A stretch of DNA of 64,000 nt from Actinomycetota bacterium (GCA_018268675.1 JAFDWB010000016.1:23310-87309); one strand, 5' to 3'; counted from the first letter of the stretch, positions 1 to 8,037 are shown. Numbers and translations: made by a program. Notes: generated by a model not told the origin, from the sequence alone.

Positions 1-1
1 A

Positions 2-238
2 CGATGGTGCCTCGGCATCCTCGGCCTGCCAGGCGACGAGGAGAACGAGTTCGAGTTGCGCCGTCTCCCCGCCGAGCGGCTGCGCCCCGCGATCGAGCGA
101 GCGCTGGCGGACGCCAAGGCGGCATCAGCCGCGGGCGAGTCCCCGCTCGACGGCAGCCCCGACGACCTATTCGACCGGGCCGCGCAGGTCTGCGAAGCCC
201 TTCTGGAAGAAATCGACAAGACGGAAGCCTCAGCATGA
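2..238 (+). CDS. Partial hypothetical protein (C-terminal end only)
   Basis: The reading frame is open from the window edge to a TGA at 236-238, so the start lies upstream of the window. The visible 78 residues are acidic and helical (ELRRLPAERLRPAIERALAD, then DDLFDRAAQVCEALLEEIDK) with no recognisable catalytic motif. The stop overlaps the next start by 4 bases (ATGA), so it is probably co-transcribed and translationally coupled with the histone-like gene. Function unknown. A TTG at 56 could be read as an internal start, but frame continuity from base 2 favours a truncated gene. Confidence 0.6.
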   Translation, partial: RWCLGILGLPGDEENEFELRRLPAERLRPAIERALADAKAASAAGESPLDGSPDDLFDRAAQVCEALLEEIDKTEASA

Positions 239-642
239 GCACCAAGAACGACTCGAAAGCGAAACCGCAGACCAAGAGCAGTCCGAAAGCGAAACCGCGG
301 ACCAAGCCGGCGAAGTCGAAAGGCGGCCGATCGGCGGGCAGGAGTCCGGCCAAATCCAAGGCGGCCAGGGCGAAACCCGCGAAGCCGCAGACGAACCGCG
401 CCGGATCCAAGAGGCTCCGGCCGGGGGAACTCGATGGCCTCGTCATCGACTACATGCGGAAAAGCGAGGACGCCCTCCCGCTTGGCGCCAGCGCCATCGC
501 CAAGGCCATCGACCGCTCGTCGGGGGCGGTGGCAAACTGCCTCGAGCGCAAGGCAAACGCCGACGACAGCCCGGTCAGGCGGGCCAAGGACAAGCCGCGC
601 GCATACGACCTGAAAGGCGAGCCGGCCGAGAAGCCGTCGTGA
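235..642 (+). CDS. Histone H1-like basic protein with C-terminal winged helix
   Basis: A 135-residue protein. The first ~65 residues are a low-complexity Lys/Ala/Pro tail of repeats such as KAKP, KSKA and AKPAK, resembling the DNA-condensing tails of bacterial histone H1-like proteins. Residues ~70-135 read as a winged helix: a first helix LDGLVIDYMRK, then ASAIAKAIDRSSGAVANCLERK as the HTH and a closing wing with YDL. Start ATG 235 gives a 4-base overlap with the previous stop; its own stop overlaps the next GTG by 4 bases. It probably binds DNA as a nucleoid-associated or regulatory protein of the mobile element. The N-terminal tail is compositionally biased, so only the winged helix is informative. 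Confidence 0.75.
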   Translation: MSTKNDSKAKPQTKSSPKAKPRTKPAKSKGGRSAGRSPAKSKAARAKPAKPQTNRAGSKRLRPGELDGLVIDYMRKSEDALPLGASAIAKAIDRSSGAVANCLERKANADDSPVRRAKDKPRAYDLKGEPAEKPS

Positions 643-2363
643 CCGAAGCGCCCGATCCGGCCGAGACCCCCGAGGTCGACACCGACCTCGTCCAGTCCGT
701 CGTCGACGATCCCGACGACGGACACCTCGAGCCGGGCCAGCTCGTCCCCACCGGCGGCGTCCCACTTCAGCTCGGCGGCAACATCGCCGAGCTACGCCGA
801 GCGGCGGGCGTCACGCAGGGGGAACTCGCCGCGAGGTCCGGCATCACGCAGGCAGCCGTCAACTACTTCGAGGCCGGGCGCCATATCCCGACCCTCCTCG
901 TCGCCTTGAAGATCGCGGGTTCCCTCGACACCGGGATCGACCGACTCACCGCCGGGATCTTCTGGAATCCCGGCCGGCTGGGCTCCGACCGCTCGGCCTC
1001 GGGACTTCGGGCGGTTCGGTCCCAGGGCTACTTCTCCACCCGTCCTGCCCATCTGCGGGCGGACGTGCCCTCCCTCCCGGTCTTCAGCCAGGACGAGGTC
1101 GCGGCCGTCATCGGCCACAACGTCAGGGCGGCGAGGCGTAGCCGCCATATCTCCCAGAGGGACCTCGGGCCCACCATCGGACTGGAACAGACCCACGTCT
1201 CGAAGATCGAGCTCGGTCAGATCGAACCGACGTTGACGACGGTGATCGCGCTCGCGCGGGAGTTCGAGGTGGCGGTCGGAGCCCTGCTCGACGGCATGCA
1301 TTGGGGCGAGGTCGGTCCGGCCGACGCATGGGGGGAGGCGGCGGGCCGCCGTGGGCGGACGCGCGAGCTTCACTCGCTCGACGCCCTGGTCCTTCGAGGA
1401 TGCCGCGAAGGAAAGGCGCCGTCGACGATCGCCAGAGAAGCATCCGCCGATGAGCCGACGGTGCGCAGATGCATCGAACGGCTACGCAGGAAGGGCCGCA
1501 GCCTGGACGCCGACCCCGCCACCTGGACGGAGGAGGATCTCGCGGACGAACTGGCACTCCGGCACGAGGAAGAGCTGCGTGCGAGCGATCCAATCGAGGA
1601 GAAGGACGCCGCGAAGGTCGTGGCGGGACACCTCCGCCGCCACCGTCGTAAGCAGGGCATCAGGCAGGAACCGCTCGGTGCATTGGGCGGGTTCTTCTCC
1701 GCCAACTCGGTTTCCCAATTCGAGAGGTTCGGCCCGAACTTCTTCCTCACGCATCTCGTCCGCCTCGCCGCCTCGCTGCGGGTGCCCTGCTCGGCTTTGA
1801 CGGCGGGGCTGCGATGGGACCACTTCGCTGGGTCCTTCCTGCTCGCCCGCCACCCGCGGCTCCCGGACCGCTCGCCCGCAGCGGTGACCGGTAGGAACGC
1901 CCGGCGGATCCGACAGTCGGCGCGTCTCGCCGAAACCACGGTCGCCCGCCGTGTCAACCGGCGAAGCAACTACTTCAACGCCCTGGAGCACGGCCGGAGC
2001 ACGCCCCGCCCGATCTCCTTGTTGATGCTGGCCCGGGCGCTCGAGGTGGAGGTCGAGGACCTTCTCGAGGGCGTGCGCGACTGGTACGTGCGGCCCCTCC
2101 TCCCCCTCGCGATGACGGAGGCCGAGGAGGCCGCCGAGACGGCCTCGCGGCAGGAACAGCTCCTGCGACTCTGGAACCAAAACGTCGACCTTCGCGGCAT
2201 CGCCGACGCCCTCGAGATGAAACCGCAGACCGTATTCGCGGTGGTCAACAGGCTGCGGGATGTGGGGGTCGACGTGCCCTACAGGAAGGCGCCGTTGACC
2301 CCCGCGCGGCTCTCAGAAAGGCTGCGGCGGCGGCGGGCGAGCCGAGCCCTGGTCACCCGCTGA
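639..2363 (+). CDS. Multi-HTH regulator with four XRE domains (paralogue 1)
   Basis: A 574-residue protein read from GTG 639, overlapping the upstream stop by 4 bases. Four Cro/C1-type HTH domains are visible at about 46-110, 157-222, 328-393 and 417-482. Each is an N-[IAV]-[RAE]-x-R-R-x(5)-[ST]-Q style helix pair, and most end in a short D-x-L-x-x-G-[IM]-x-W-[ND] signature. Two shorter HTH modules (about 242-286 and 503-545, the latter with IADALEMKPQTVFAVVNRLR) lie between and after them, so there are six predicted DNA-reading modules in one chain. The C terminus is very basic (RLRRRRASR). No enzyme domain is seen. The next gene has the same architecture. Probable role: a multi-site DNA-binding regulator or DNA-organising protein of the integrative element. 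Confidence 0.8.
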   Translation: MTEAPDPAETPEVDTDLVQSVVDDPDDGHLEPGQLVPTGGVPLQLGGNIAELRRAAGVTQGELAARSGITQAAVNYFEAGRHIPTLLVALKIAGSLDTGIDRLTAGIFWNPGRLGSDRSASGLRAVRSQGYFSTRPAHLRADVPSLPVFSQDEVAAVIGHNVRAARRSRHISQRDLGPTIGLEQTHVSKIELGQIEPTLTTVIALAREFEVAVGALLDGMHWGEVGPADAWGEAAGRRGRTRELHSLDALVLRGCREGKAPSTIAREASADEPTVRRCIERLRRKGRSLDADPATWTEEDLADELALRHEEELRASDPIEEKDAAKVVAGHLRRHRRKQGIRQEPLGALGGFFSANSVSQFERFGPNFFLTHLVRLAASLRVPCSALTAGLRWDHFAGSFLLARHPRLPDRSPAAVTGRNARRIRQSARLAETTVARRVNRRSNYFNALEHGRSTPRPISLLMLARALEVEVEDLLEGVRDWYVRPLLPLAMTEAEEAAETASRQEQLLRLWNQNVDLRGIADALEMKPQTVFAVVNRLRDVGVDVPYRKAPLTPARLSERLRRRRASRALVTR

Positions 2364-2371
2364 GGATCTTG

Positions 2372-4153
2372 ATGCACGCCGAAAGCGGCCAGGCCGAAGT
2401 GCTCGACGGCGATGGAGGCGTCATCGCGGTCGAGGCTCAGTCGGAGGAGGAAGCGCAGGAGACCGGGGCCGGGAGTCCTGCCTTCCGGCGCCTCGGCTCG
2501 AACCTCCTCGGTCTGCGGGAGGCCGCGGGGAAGACGCAGGAATCGCTCGCCGCCAAGGTGGGCGGCCCCGACAGTCACCTCGGGTCGTCCTGGGTATCGC
2601 AGCTGGAGGCGGGGAGGGCCCAGACCGGAATCCTGCAGGGCCTGCGGCTGGCGGCGGCGCTCGACTCCTCCATCGACGAGCTGCTGGAGGGGATCTTCTG
2701 GAATCCCGGGGAGATCGCCCGCAAGCCAAGAGAGAAGAAACCCGACGCCGAACGTCTGGCGGGCTACCTCACGGTCCTGCCGCCGGGTGAGCCCGCCTTC
2801 GAAGAAGCCCCCGAGGTGGTAACCGTCGAGGACCGCAAGGACGTGGCCGCGGTCATAGCCCGGAACGTCAGGGACGCACGGACCCGTCGACACCTTCGAC
2901 AGCGCGATCTCGGACTGGCCGACACCTCGGCGGCGGGACTGATCGAGTCCGGCATCCGCCAACCTGAGCTGCAGGGCCTGCTGACGATCGCCCGCTCCCT
3001 CGAGGTGCCCACCGAGTTCCTCCTGCGAGGGATGAGGTGGGAGCCACCCGATCTGAACCCGGGGATCGCGAGGGGGCGCGGGCGACGCCACGACTTCCAC
3101 GCCCACGACGAGGCGGTCACGAGACTCTGGCGCGACGACCTGACGGCGGCCGAGATCGCCGTCGAGATCGGCATCACCCAGCCCTCGGTGGAAGGCATCG
3201 TCCGTCGGCTTCGCGCGCGGGGCATCTACCTTCCCTCCCGGGTGGCCGGACGCCGCTCCGCGGGCGCCGCCCCGGCGGAGGACGCATCGGGGTTCCACCG
3301 TCGCCCGGCGCCCGACGCCGAAGACGTCGGCAGGCTGCATGACCGGATAGCGGCCAACCTGAAACGGCACCGCCTCGCCGCCGGCCTCAGCCTCGAACAA
3401 CTCGCCGAAGCGACCGAGATGAGGCTGGACAACATCTGGCGCGCAGAGACCCAGCGGTCCGAACCGAGGCTGATGACGGCCGTCCGCCTCGCGGCGGGAC
3501 TCCGGGTTCCGCTCGCGGCGATCACCCGAGGAATCACCTGGGACCCGGCGACCGACGCTCTCGGGCTCGAGGGCCAGGCGGAAGGATCGGAGCCGAGGTT
3601 CGGACCGAGGCTGGGGGCGAACATCCGCCGGCACCGGCGCCGGCTCGGCCTCTCACAGGAGGAGGTCGCGGCCAGGACCGGCATCTTCCGCCGGCACTTC
3701 AGCGCGATCGAGTCGGGTGCCGCCCTGCCCCGACCGATGAACCTTCTGGTCCTGGCCCACGGCCTCGAGGCCGACCTCGCCACGCTGCTCGCCGGAACCT
3801 GTGACTGGTATGTGCGGCCCCTGCCGCCGCCCGAATACGCCGACGGCGAGGGGCCGCCGACGAAGGCGGAGCGACAGGAGCGCCTCCTGCGCATGTGGGG
3901 CCAGGGGGCGAGCACGCGGTCGATCGCGGACGCCCTGGACCTGACGCCCTCGGCCGTCGGCGGGGTGATCAACGAAATGCGCGCGGTCGGGATCGACGTG
4001 CCCTACCGCCACCCACCGACCAGCGCGGCCCAACTGTCGGGCCGGCTGCGCCGCCGCCGACGTGCCCGGCGACGGCCGGCGGTGGCGGCGATGAGCGCGC
4101 CTCCTCCGAAGGCTCCGCCCAAATCAGCCGATCCGGGCGGGTGGCCGGCGTGA
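2372..4153 (+). CDS. Multi-HTH regulator with four XRE domains (paralogue 2)
   Basis: About 593 residues from ATG 2372, preceded by GAGG with 6-base spacing; an in-frame TTG at 2369 is the alternative. The module order repeats its neighbour: XRE at ~43-112, ~161-226, ~326-393 and ~414-478, and simpler HTHs at ~245-287 and ~502-545. The signature recurs as GIFWNPG, GMRWEPP and GITWDP, and the C-terminal blocks CDWYVRPL and GIDVPYR are nearly identical to CDWYVRPL-like and GVDVPYR of paralogue 1. It is therefore a tandem duplicate that has diverged strongly between modules. The tail is basic and Pro-rich. It is the last gene of the rightward operon; three hairpins follow its stop. Confidence 0.8.
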   Translation: MHAESGQAEVLDGDGGVIAVEAQSEEEAQETGAGSPAFRRLGSNLLGLREAAGKTQESLAAKVGGPDSHLGSSWVSQLEAGRAQTGILQGLRLAAALDSSIDELLEGIFWNPGEIARKPREKKPDAERLAGYLTVLPPGEPAFEEAPEVVTVEDRKDVAAVIARNVRDARTRRHLRQRDLGLADTSAAGLIESGIRQPELQGLLTIARSLEVPTEFLLRGMRWEPPDLNPGIARGRGRRHDFHAHDEAVTRLWRDDLTAAEIAVEIGITQPSVEGIVRRLRARGIYLPSRVAGRRSAGAAPAEDASGFHRRPAPDAEDVGRLHDRIAANLKRHRLAAGLSLEQLAEATEMRLDNIWRAETQRSEPRLMTAVRLAAGLRVPLAAITRGITWDPATDALGLEGQAEGSEPRFGPRLGANIRRHRRRLGLSQEEVAARTGIFRRHFSAIESGAALPRPMNLLVLAHGLEADLATLLAGTCDWYVRPLPPPEYADGEGPPTKAERQERLLRMWGQGASTRSIADALDLTPSAVGGVINEMRAVGIDVPYRHPPTSAAQLSGRLRRRRRARRRPAVAAMSAPPPKAPPKSADPGGWPA

Positions 4154-4178
4154 AACGTCGCCGTGTCCGGCCTCCTGT

Positions 4179-4274
4179 GGGCCTGCGAGGCAGGCCCGAG
4201 GGGTTACGGTCGCAATCGGGGGTGCAGGCCACACGTGGCCGGACAAGGGCGCGCCCGCCAGATAGGCGGGCGCG
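4179..4274. repeat. Three consecutive hairpins in an intergenic region (terminator or oriT candidate)
   Basis: The 298-bp gap between the rightward and leftward operons holds three perfect inverted repeats: GGGCCTG/CAGGCCC at 4179-4197, GGCCAC/GTGGCC at 4227-4240 and a 10-bp stem CGCGCCCGCC/GGCGGGCGCG with loop AGATA at 4250-4274. No T-run follows the strongest stem on either strand, so a classical Rho-independent terminator is uncertain. Lying between convergent gene ends, they could act as a bidirectional terminator, a structured transcript from the leftward promoter at 4390-4419, or an origin of transfer. The rest of 4154-4451 shows no ORF. Confidence 0.6.
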
Positions 4275-4389
4275 GGGGAAGCGCCGGACCTCGATACCTC
4301 GACTTGCGGCGACTCGCGAGGATCGGCCTGCTGAGGTCGCCCGCTAGCTCCACTCGTAGCCTTCGCTGCGGGCCTTCAGGCGGTCGGCA

Positions 4390-4419
4390 GTGTTAGCTCT
4401 GGTCGCGCGACAGAGTCAA
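4390..4419 (-). promoter_or_regulatory. Leftward promoter-like repeat P1
   Basis: On the minus strand the -35 box is TTGACT (4414-4419), followed by an 18-base spacer and TAACAC as the -10 box (4390-4395). The spacer end plus -10, CCAGAGCTAACAC, is repeated almost exactly at 7726-7755 and 10720-10749. P1 points away from the small-gene operon and towards the triple-hairpin region and the 3' end of the multi-HTH gene. It therefore predicts an antisense or non-coding transcript rather than a known gene. Confidence 0.5.
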
Positions 4420-4451
4420 GTCGCCATCCCCGCGCCCCGTCGCCCTCGGCC

Positions 4452-4712
4452 TCATCTCTTCTTCCGCCGGCCCCGGTCACGCTCCCGTCGCCCTTCCGCC
4501 ATTTCGCGGTCCAACCTTTCCCGGTCGCTGTAGATCACGAAGAGCCAGTCCAGGATCTCGACGACGATGTAGGCGACGACGTAACCGAGGACGAAGCCGG
4601 CGACCGCGCCGGCCACGCTTGGCGTCCATGCGTAGCCACCGGCGAGGCCGCCCGCGAAGGCCAGGGCGACCTCAAGGGCCAAGGTCAGCCCGACGTAGTG
4701 GTCCACCTTCAC
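4452..4712 (-). CDS. Small two-span membrane protein
   Basis: An 86-residue protein from GTG 4712, with AGGAG seven bases upstream. Two hydrophobic segments (about 7-28, LTLALEVALAFAGGLAGGY, and 33-61, SVAGAVAGFVLGYVVAYIVV) are followed by a charged cytoplasmic-type tail rich in Arg, Glu and Lys. It is the last gene of the leftward operon that starts at 7655. No family recognised. It may be an accessory membrane protein of the conjugative element. Confidence 0.65.
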   Translation of the reverse strand: MKVDHYVGLTLALEVALAFAGGLAGGYAWTPSVAGAVAGFVLGYVVAYIVVEILDWLFVIYSDRERLDREMAEGRRERDRGRRKKR

Positions 4713-4753
4713 GGTCCAACTCCTACTTCGCGGTGCCGGCCGGGCGCCACCGC

Positions 4754-5149
4754 TCAGGCCGGCCCCCGCCGGCAGATCAACTCGGTGGGGTCGAGCAGCT
4801 CCTCCCCGCGGGTGAGCCAACGGGCGACGAGGGACGCCGAGTCGGGTCCCGTCAGCTCGATCCTGCCCTCGGCGGGATCGAAGGTGCCGACCGCGATGAC
4901 CGCGTCCTGCGGCACCACCATCCTCGCCGCCGTCGGGTAGTTCTCCGCCAGCCGGCCATATGCGTGCGCGACGCGGTCGGCCAGGCTCGCCATGTTGACC
5001 TGGTCGTATATGCCACCCTCGAAGTAGATCTCCGTCAGGCCCGATCCGTCGGGCCGGCCGACGATGCCCGACGCGGGCGCGATCGATCCGGTCGCCGGAT
5101 GGTCGCCTGCGGGGACGTAGACGACCGGGTCGGTGGCGATCAAGAACAT
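4754..5149 (-). CDS. Hypothetical accessory protein
   Basis: A 131-residue protein from ATG 5149. It begins with a beta-rich stretch (MFLIATDPVVYVPAGDH), then a helical segment ASLADRVAHAYGRLAENY, and a C-terminal half alternating strands and helices (ELTGPDSASLVARWLTRG). No motif recognised; no signal peptide or membrane span. It lies in the leftward small-gene operon, 67 bases after the previous stop. Confidence 0.55.
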   Translation of the reverse strand: MFLIATDPVVYVPAGDHPATGSIAPASGIVGRPDGSGLTEIYFEGGIYDQVNMASLADRVAHAYGRLAENYPTAARMVVPQDAVIAVGTFDPAEGRIELTGPDSASLVARWLTRGEELLDPTELICRRGPA

Positions 5150-5216
5150 CCCTCCCCGCCTTCGCCGGCCTGCGACCCAATGTGGCAGGCCTTCGGCCCC
5201 CGCTCGGTCCTGATCC

Positions 5217-5615
5217 TCATCTCTCTCCTCCTCGTTCCAGTTCTTCGAGGACCCGCGAGCAGGATCTTCCGGCCTGCTCGAAGACCTCGCGCTGCTCGTC
5301 GTCGACGCTCGGATCGCACCGGCAGGCCTCCTCGGCGTAGCGGGCCACCCGCCTGAGCGCCCGCCGCAGCCGATCAGGCTCCAGCGAGAAGCCGAACTCG
5401 GCCTGGTCGGCCTCGGGCATCCCAAGCTCGATCAGCCACCATCGAGGCAACCAGGCGAGGTCGGTCATCAACTGGAGATCGTCCCGGTAGCGGGCGATCG
5501 GCGCTTCGTCGGGATACTCGTCGTCGAGCCCGGTCTCGCCTCCCACGAAGAACCGATAACCCATCAACTCCACCAGCGCGTTTCGGCCCTCTCGGTCGAT
5601 GGTCGGCGCGCTCAT
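5217..5615 (-). CDS. Acidic helical hypothetical protein
   Basis: A 132-residue protein, rich in Glu and Asp, predicted almost fully helical, with an aromatic patch DLAWLPRWWLIELG and three Cys residues in the C-terminal half. Its start overlaps the upstream gene's stop by 4 bases (5612-5615), which supports the start and operon membership. Function unknown. Confidence 0.6.
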   Translation of the reverse strand: MSAPTIDREGRNALVELMGYRFFVGGETGLDDEYPDEAPIARYRDDLQLMTDLAWLPRWWLIELGMPEADQAEFGFSLEPDRLRRALRRVARYAEEACRCDPSVDDEQREVFEQAGRSCSRVLEELERGGER

Positions 5616-5929
5616 CGCGGTCCGCCTTCTTCGGTCGCGTCGCGGTAGGCATCAATCATCGCGCCCGCGACGTAGATCCAGTCAGGGGTCCTGACGGCCG
5701 CGAGGAGTTCCTCATGCAGCCGGGGCAGGAGCTTGGCGACCCGCGAGATGTCGAGGTGGCCGTCTTTTGCCAGATCGTCCAGCCTCTCGACCACGACATC
5801 GTGGAGGGCGTCGTGGCGCAGGCAGGTGAGCAGGAAGTCCCGAGGCACAGCTCCCGAGATCTTGTCGCCGTCCCCGACCTCGCGAACATCGCAGCGGGCG
5901 GCTCGCGCCTCCTGCGAGGTCATCCTCAT
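5612..5929 (-). CDS. Small protein with one 'DW' helical module
   Basis: A 105-residue protein. ATG at 5929 gives an ATGA overlap with the upstream gene; an ATG at 5923 has better spacing from the GGAGGAGG tract. Residues ~30-98 form a helical module, FLLTCLRHDALHDVVVERL through the charged turn KDGHLD to TPDWIYVAGAMIDAYRD. The same pattern occurs once in 8034..8336 and twice in 7089..7655. I do not recognise the family. Given its regulator neighbours, it may be a protein-protein interaction module. Confidence 0.65.
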   Translation of the reverse strand: MRMTSQEARAARCDVREVGDGDKISGAVPRDFLLTCLRHDALHDVVVERLDDLAKDGHLDISRVAKLLPRLHEELLAAVRTPDWIYVAGAMIDAYRDATEEGGPR

Positions 5930-6306
5930 GCCTCCTCCGAGGGCGTGCTGCTTGCGCTCTCGGCAGTTGCCTCTACGACTTGGCCGTCGGGGTCCACGCC
6001 GAGGACGGCGAGCGCCCACGGCTCCTCGACTGTCGGGGAGTAGAAGTGCTGCATGGATCCGCGCACCGGCTTCTGGTCGACCAGCGCCACGGCCCCGTGG
6101 TCGGCAAGCACGCGGACGTGGTAGCTGACGTTCGAGAGCGGCTCTTTCAGCACTTCCGACAACCGGCGGGGGCTGATCGCGGCGCCCTCCTCGAACATCG
6201 CCCGGAGGATCTGCCTCCGCAGCTCATGGCGCAACGCGACGAGCAGGTCGGCCTCGGCCTGCCCGCCACCCGCACCGCGCACGACGACCTGTTTCCCTTC
6301 ACCCAT
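5926..6306 (-). CDS. ArsR-like winged-helix regulator
   Basis: A 126-residue protein from ATG 6306. Residues ~22-90 read as a winged helix of the HTH_20/ArsR type: LVALRHELRRQILRAMFEEG, then the recognition helices SPRRLSEVLKEPLSNVSYHVRVLADHGAVALV and a wing QKPVRGSMQHFYSP. No Cys metal-site cluster is present, so it is not an obvious metal sensor. The 4-base overlap downstream and 8-base overlap upstream place it inside the leftward operon, where it probably regulates element genes. Confidence 0.75.
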   Translation of the reverse strand: MGEGKQVVVRGAGGGQAEADLLVALRHELRRQILRAMFEEGAAISPRRLSEVLKEPLSNVSYHVRVLADHGAVALVDQKPVRGSMQHFYSPTVEEPWALAVLGVDPDGQVVEATAESASSTPSEEA

Positions 6307-6616
6307 CCTGACCGCCTCCCGTGGTCGTCCAACCCGCCCCGCCCTCGGCGGACGGGTCCCACCTGATTCCGTCGAAGAGGTCCTCGACTTCGACGCCGAG
6401 CGCGCCTGCGAGCAGGTAGATGACGTCCACCTCCACCTTGCGCCGGCCGTCCAGAAGTTCGTCCAGTTCCCCGAGGTCGAGTTTCGCGCGGGCCGCGAGC
6501 GTCTCCTTCGAGTACCCGCGCTCGCGTCGCAGCGATTCAACCCTCTCGGAGAAGTTGACGCGGGCGGGCGGCACGGGTCCCTCGACCCTGCATCCCGGAT
6601 TCGGTGACACGCTCAT
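6299..6616 (-). CDS. XRE-family regulator with GIxWDP tail
   Basis: A 105-residue protein. The HTH covers residues ~20-75 (NFSERVESLRRERGYSKETLAARAKLDLGELDELLDGRR) and is followed by VEVEDLFDGIRWDPSAE. This is the same D-L-x-x-G-I-x-W-D-P signature seen after the XRE modules of the multi-HTH proteins and in 10243..10569, so it looks like a single-module relative of them. It overlaps its neighbours by 8 and 4 bases. Confidence 0.75.
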   Translation of the reverse strand: MSVSPNPGCRVEGPVPPARVNFSERVESLRRERGYSKETLAARAKLDLGELDELLDGRRKVEVDVIYLLAGALGVEVEDLFDGIRWDPSAEGGAGWTTTGGGQDG

Positions 6617-7089
6617 CCGGCGCCCGCCGCCTCGATCAACGCGGGTCCCCAGTCCTCGTCCGGCGCCCTGTCGGCGGCGATGTTGCCGATCCGCTCGACC
6701 TTCGCGGTGAGGGCGCGGATGCGCTCCTCGGGCGTCAGCAGCGTCTGCCCGGCCGGGATCTTCGCCACCTCGCGGATCTGGTCGAGCGCCTGCGATTCGG
6801 GTGACCTCGAACCCCGTTCGAAGGCGAGGGCCGCCGCGATGATCTCCACCTGTAGCGCCTCCACCATTTCGCCGCTCGGGGCGCCGTCTGGAGCGAGGTA
6901 GCCGCAGTCGGGATCGCGGGTGTAGCCGAAGGCCTCAAGCGCCCGCCAGACGAAGCGGATCGGCATGTAGATCCGCTCCGCGAGATCGGGTTCGGCAAAG
7001 AAGTGGTCCGCTCGCACCCTGCGGGCCTCCTCGCGCTCGGCCTCCGTGACGCAGGCGGGGACGGCGGCGGCTTCGCCTCGGCTGGCCAT
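6613..7089 (-). CDS. Hypothetical helical protein
   Basis: A 158-residue protein from ATG 7089, overlapping the upstream TGA by one base. It is mostly helical, with a central Gly/Asp-rich turn (YTRDPDCGYLAPDGAPSG) and a C-terminal stretch ALTAKVERIGNIAADRAP ending in DEDWGPALIEAAG. That ending recalls, but does not fully match, the DW module of its neighbours. No known domain recognised. Confidence 0.6.
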   Translation of the reverse strand: MASRGEAAAVPACVTEAEREEARRVRADHFFAEPDLAERIYMPIRFVWRALEAFGYTRDPDCGYLAPDGAPSGEMVEALQVEIIAAALAFERGSRSPESQALDQIREVAKIPAGQTLLTPEERIRALTAKVERIGNIAADRAPDEDWGPALIEAAGAG

Positions 7090-7655
7090 CAGGACGCTCC
7101 CCCCTTCGCGGCCGGCCCGGTCACGTCGCGGGCCTCCGCGATCAACTGGCCGGCGATGATGTTCCAGTCCTCTTCGGTGCCCGAGCGCAGGGCGTCGAGG
7201 ATCTCCTCCTTCACCGCTCCTCCTCGGTAGGCGGGGTCGAAGCCTCGCCTGCCGATCTCCGGCCTCCGTTGGAGTCGCTCGCCGACGAACGGGTCGTCGG
7301 CAAGGGCGCGGAGGAACGCTCGGATCATGGAGATCTCGAACACGTTCTCCTGCTCGGAGCGGCGCGATCCGTCTGCTTCGACGGGGGGCGCCTCGGGGTC
7401 GAGGACGTGTTCCGCGACGGCCGCCCAGTCGGCCTCGTCGGCCACGTCGGTGGCCTCGCTGAGGAAGGGCGCCAGCGAGTTGGCGACGACCGTCCAATGG
7501 TATTTGCCGAGGACCACGTGCTCGAAGAGCAGCTCGGTGACGGCGTCGTCGACCGTGTCGTGGGCCAGCGCGACCATCAGGAAGCGGCGGCGCTCCTCGT
7601 CCGCCGCGACCCAGGCCGCGGCAGTTTCGACTGGCTCTGGAAGCGTGGTGTTCAT
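7089..7655 (-). CDS. Small protein with two 'DW' helical modules
   Basis: A 188-residue protein from ATG 7655, preceded by a GGGGGAG tract. Two copies of the module are visible: residues ~23-87 (FLMVALAHDTVDDAVTELLF ... EADWAAVAEHVLD) and ~109-178 (MIRAFLRALADDPFVGERLQ ... EEDWNIIAGQLIAEARD). It heads the leftward operon 7655-4452, about 65 bases downstream of promoter P2. Function unknown. The internal duplication and the presence of the module in two sister genes suggest a binding scaffold. Confidence 0.65.
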   Translation of the reverse strand: MNTTLPEPVETAAAWVAADEERRRFLMVALAHDTVDDAVTELLFEHVVLGKYHWTVVANSLAPFLSEATDVADEADWAAVAEHVLDPEAPPVEADGSRRSEQENVFEISMIRAFLRALADDPFVGERLQRRPEIGRRGFDPAYRGGAVKEEILDALRSGTEEDWNIIAGQLIAEARDVTGPAAKGGAS

Positions 7656-7725
7656 GGTCTCCCCCCTCAAAGGGTCTTTTCGTCGTTTTTTGGCTCTGTA
7701 TAAGGCGTTCAACTGATGCCCACAC

Positions 7726-7755
7726 GTGATAGCTCTGGGTCGGCCCACCAGTCAA
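7726..7755 (-). promoter_or_regulatory. Leftward promoter P2 of the small-gene operon
   Basis: Minus strand TTGACT (-35, 7750-7755), an 18-base spacer ending CCCAGAGC and TATCAC (-10, 7726-7731). It lies ~70 bases upstream of the first gene (ATG 7655) and faces it. The close similarity to P1, including the flanking GGCGACTTGACT, supports a shared regulator or sigma factor. Confidence 0.6.
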
Positions 7756-7809
7756 GTCGCCCACCGACACCCGACAGGCAACGACGCCGCGCGGACCCGC
7801 CGCAGGCCG

Positions 7810-8037
7810 TCATTCAGGCGCACGGCGCCTCCGGCGGTCCAGCGGGCCGGAACTCCCGAGCCACAGCATCAGGGCGCCCAGCGCCGCGATCAGCAGGCCC
7901 AGGGGTTCGCCCCGGACGGCCGCCCCGAGGAGGCCGAGGACGACGGCCACCCGGCCCGCCAGCCGCAGGATGAATCCGCCGGCGACCACGGTCGCGAGGA
8001 CGATCAGGACCGCGGCGCCGAGGGCCGAGACGATCAT
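7810..8037 (-). CDS. Small two-span membrane protein
   Basis: A 75-residue protein from ATG 8037 (ATGA overlap with the upstream stop). It is almost entirely hydrophobic: IVSALGAAVLIVLATVVAGG and GLLIAALGALMLWLG with a short loop between, then a basic tail RRRRR. It is probably inner-membrane and encoded by the conjugative element. No family recognised. Confidence 0.55.
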   Translation of the reverse strand: MIVSALGAAVLIVLATVVAGGFILRLAGRVAVVLGLLGAAVRGEPLGLLIAALGALMLWLGSSGPLDRRRRRAPE

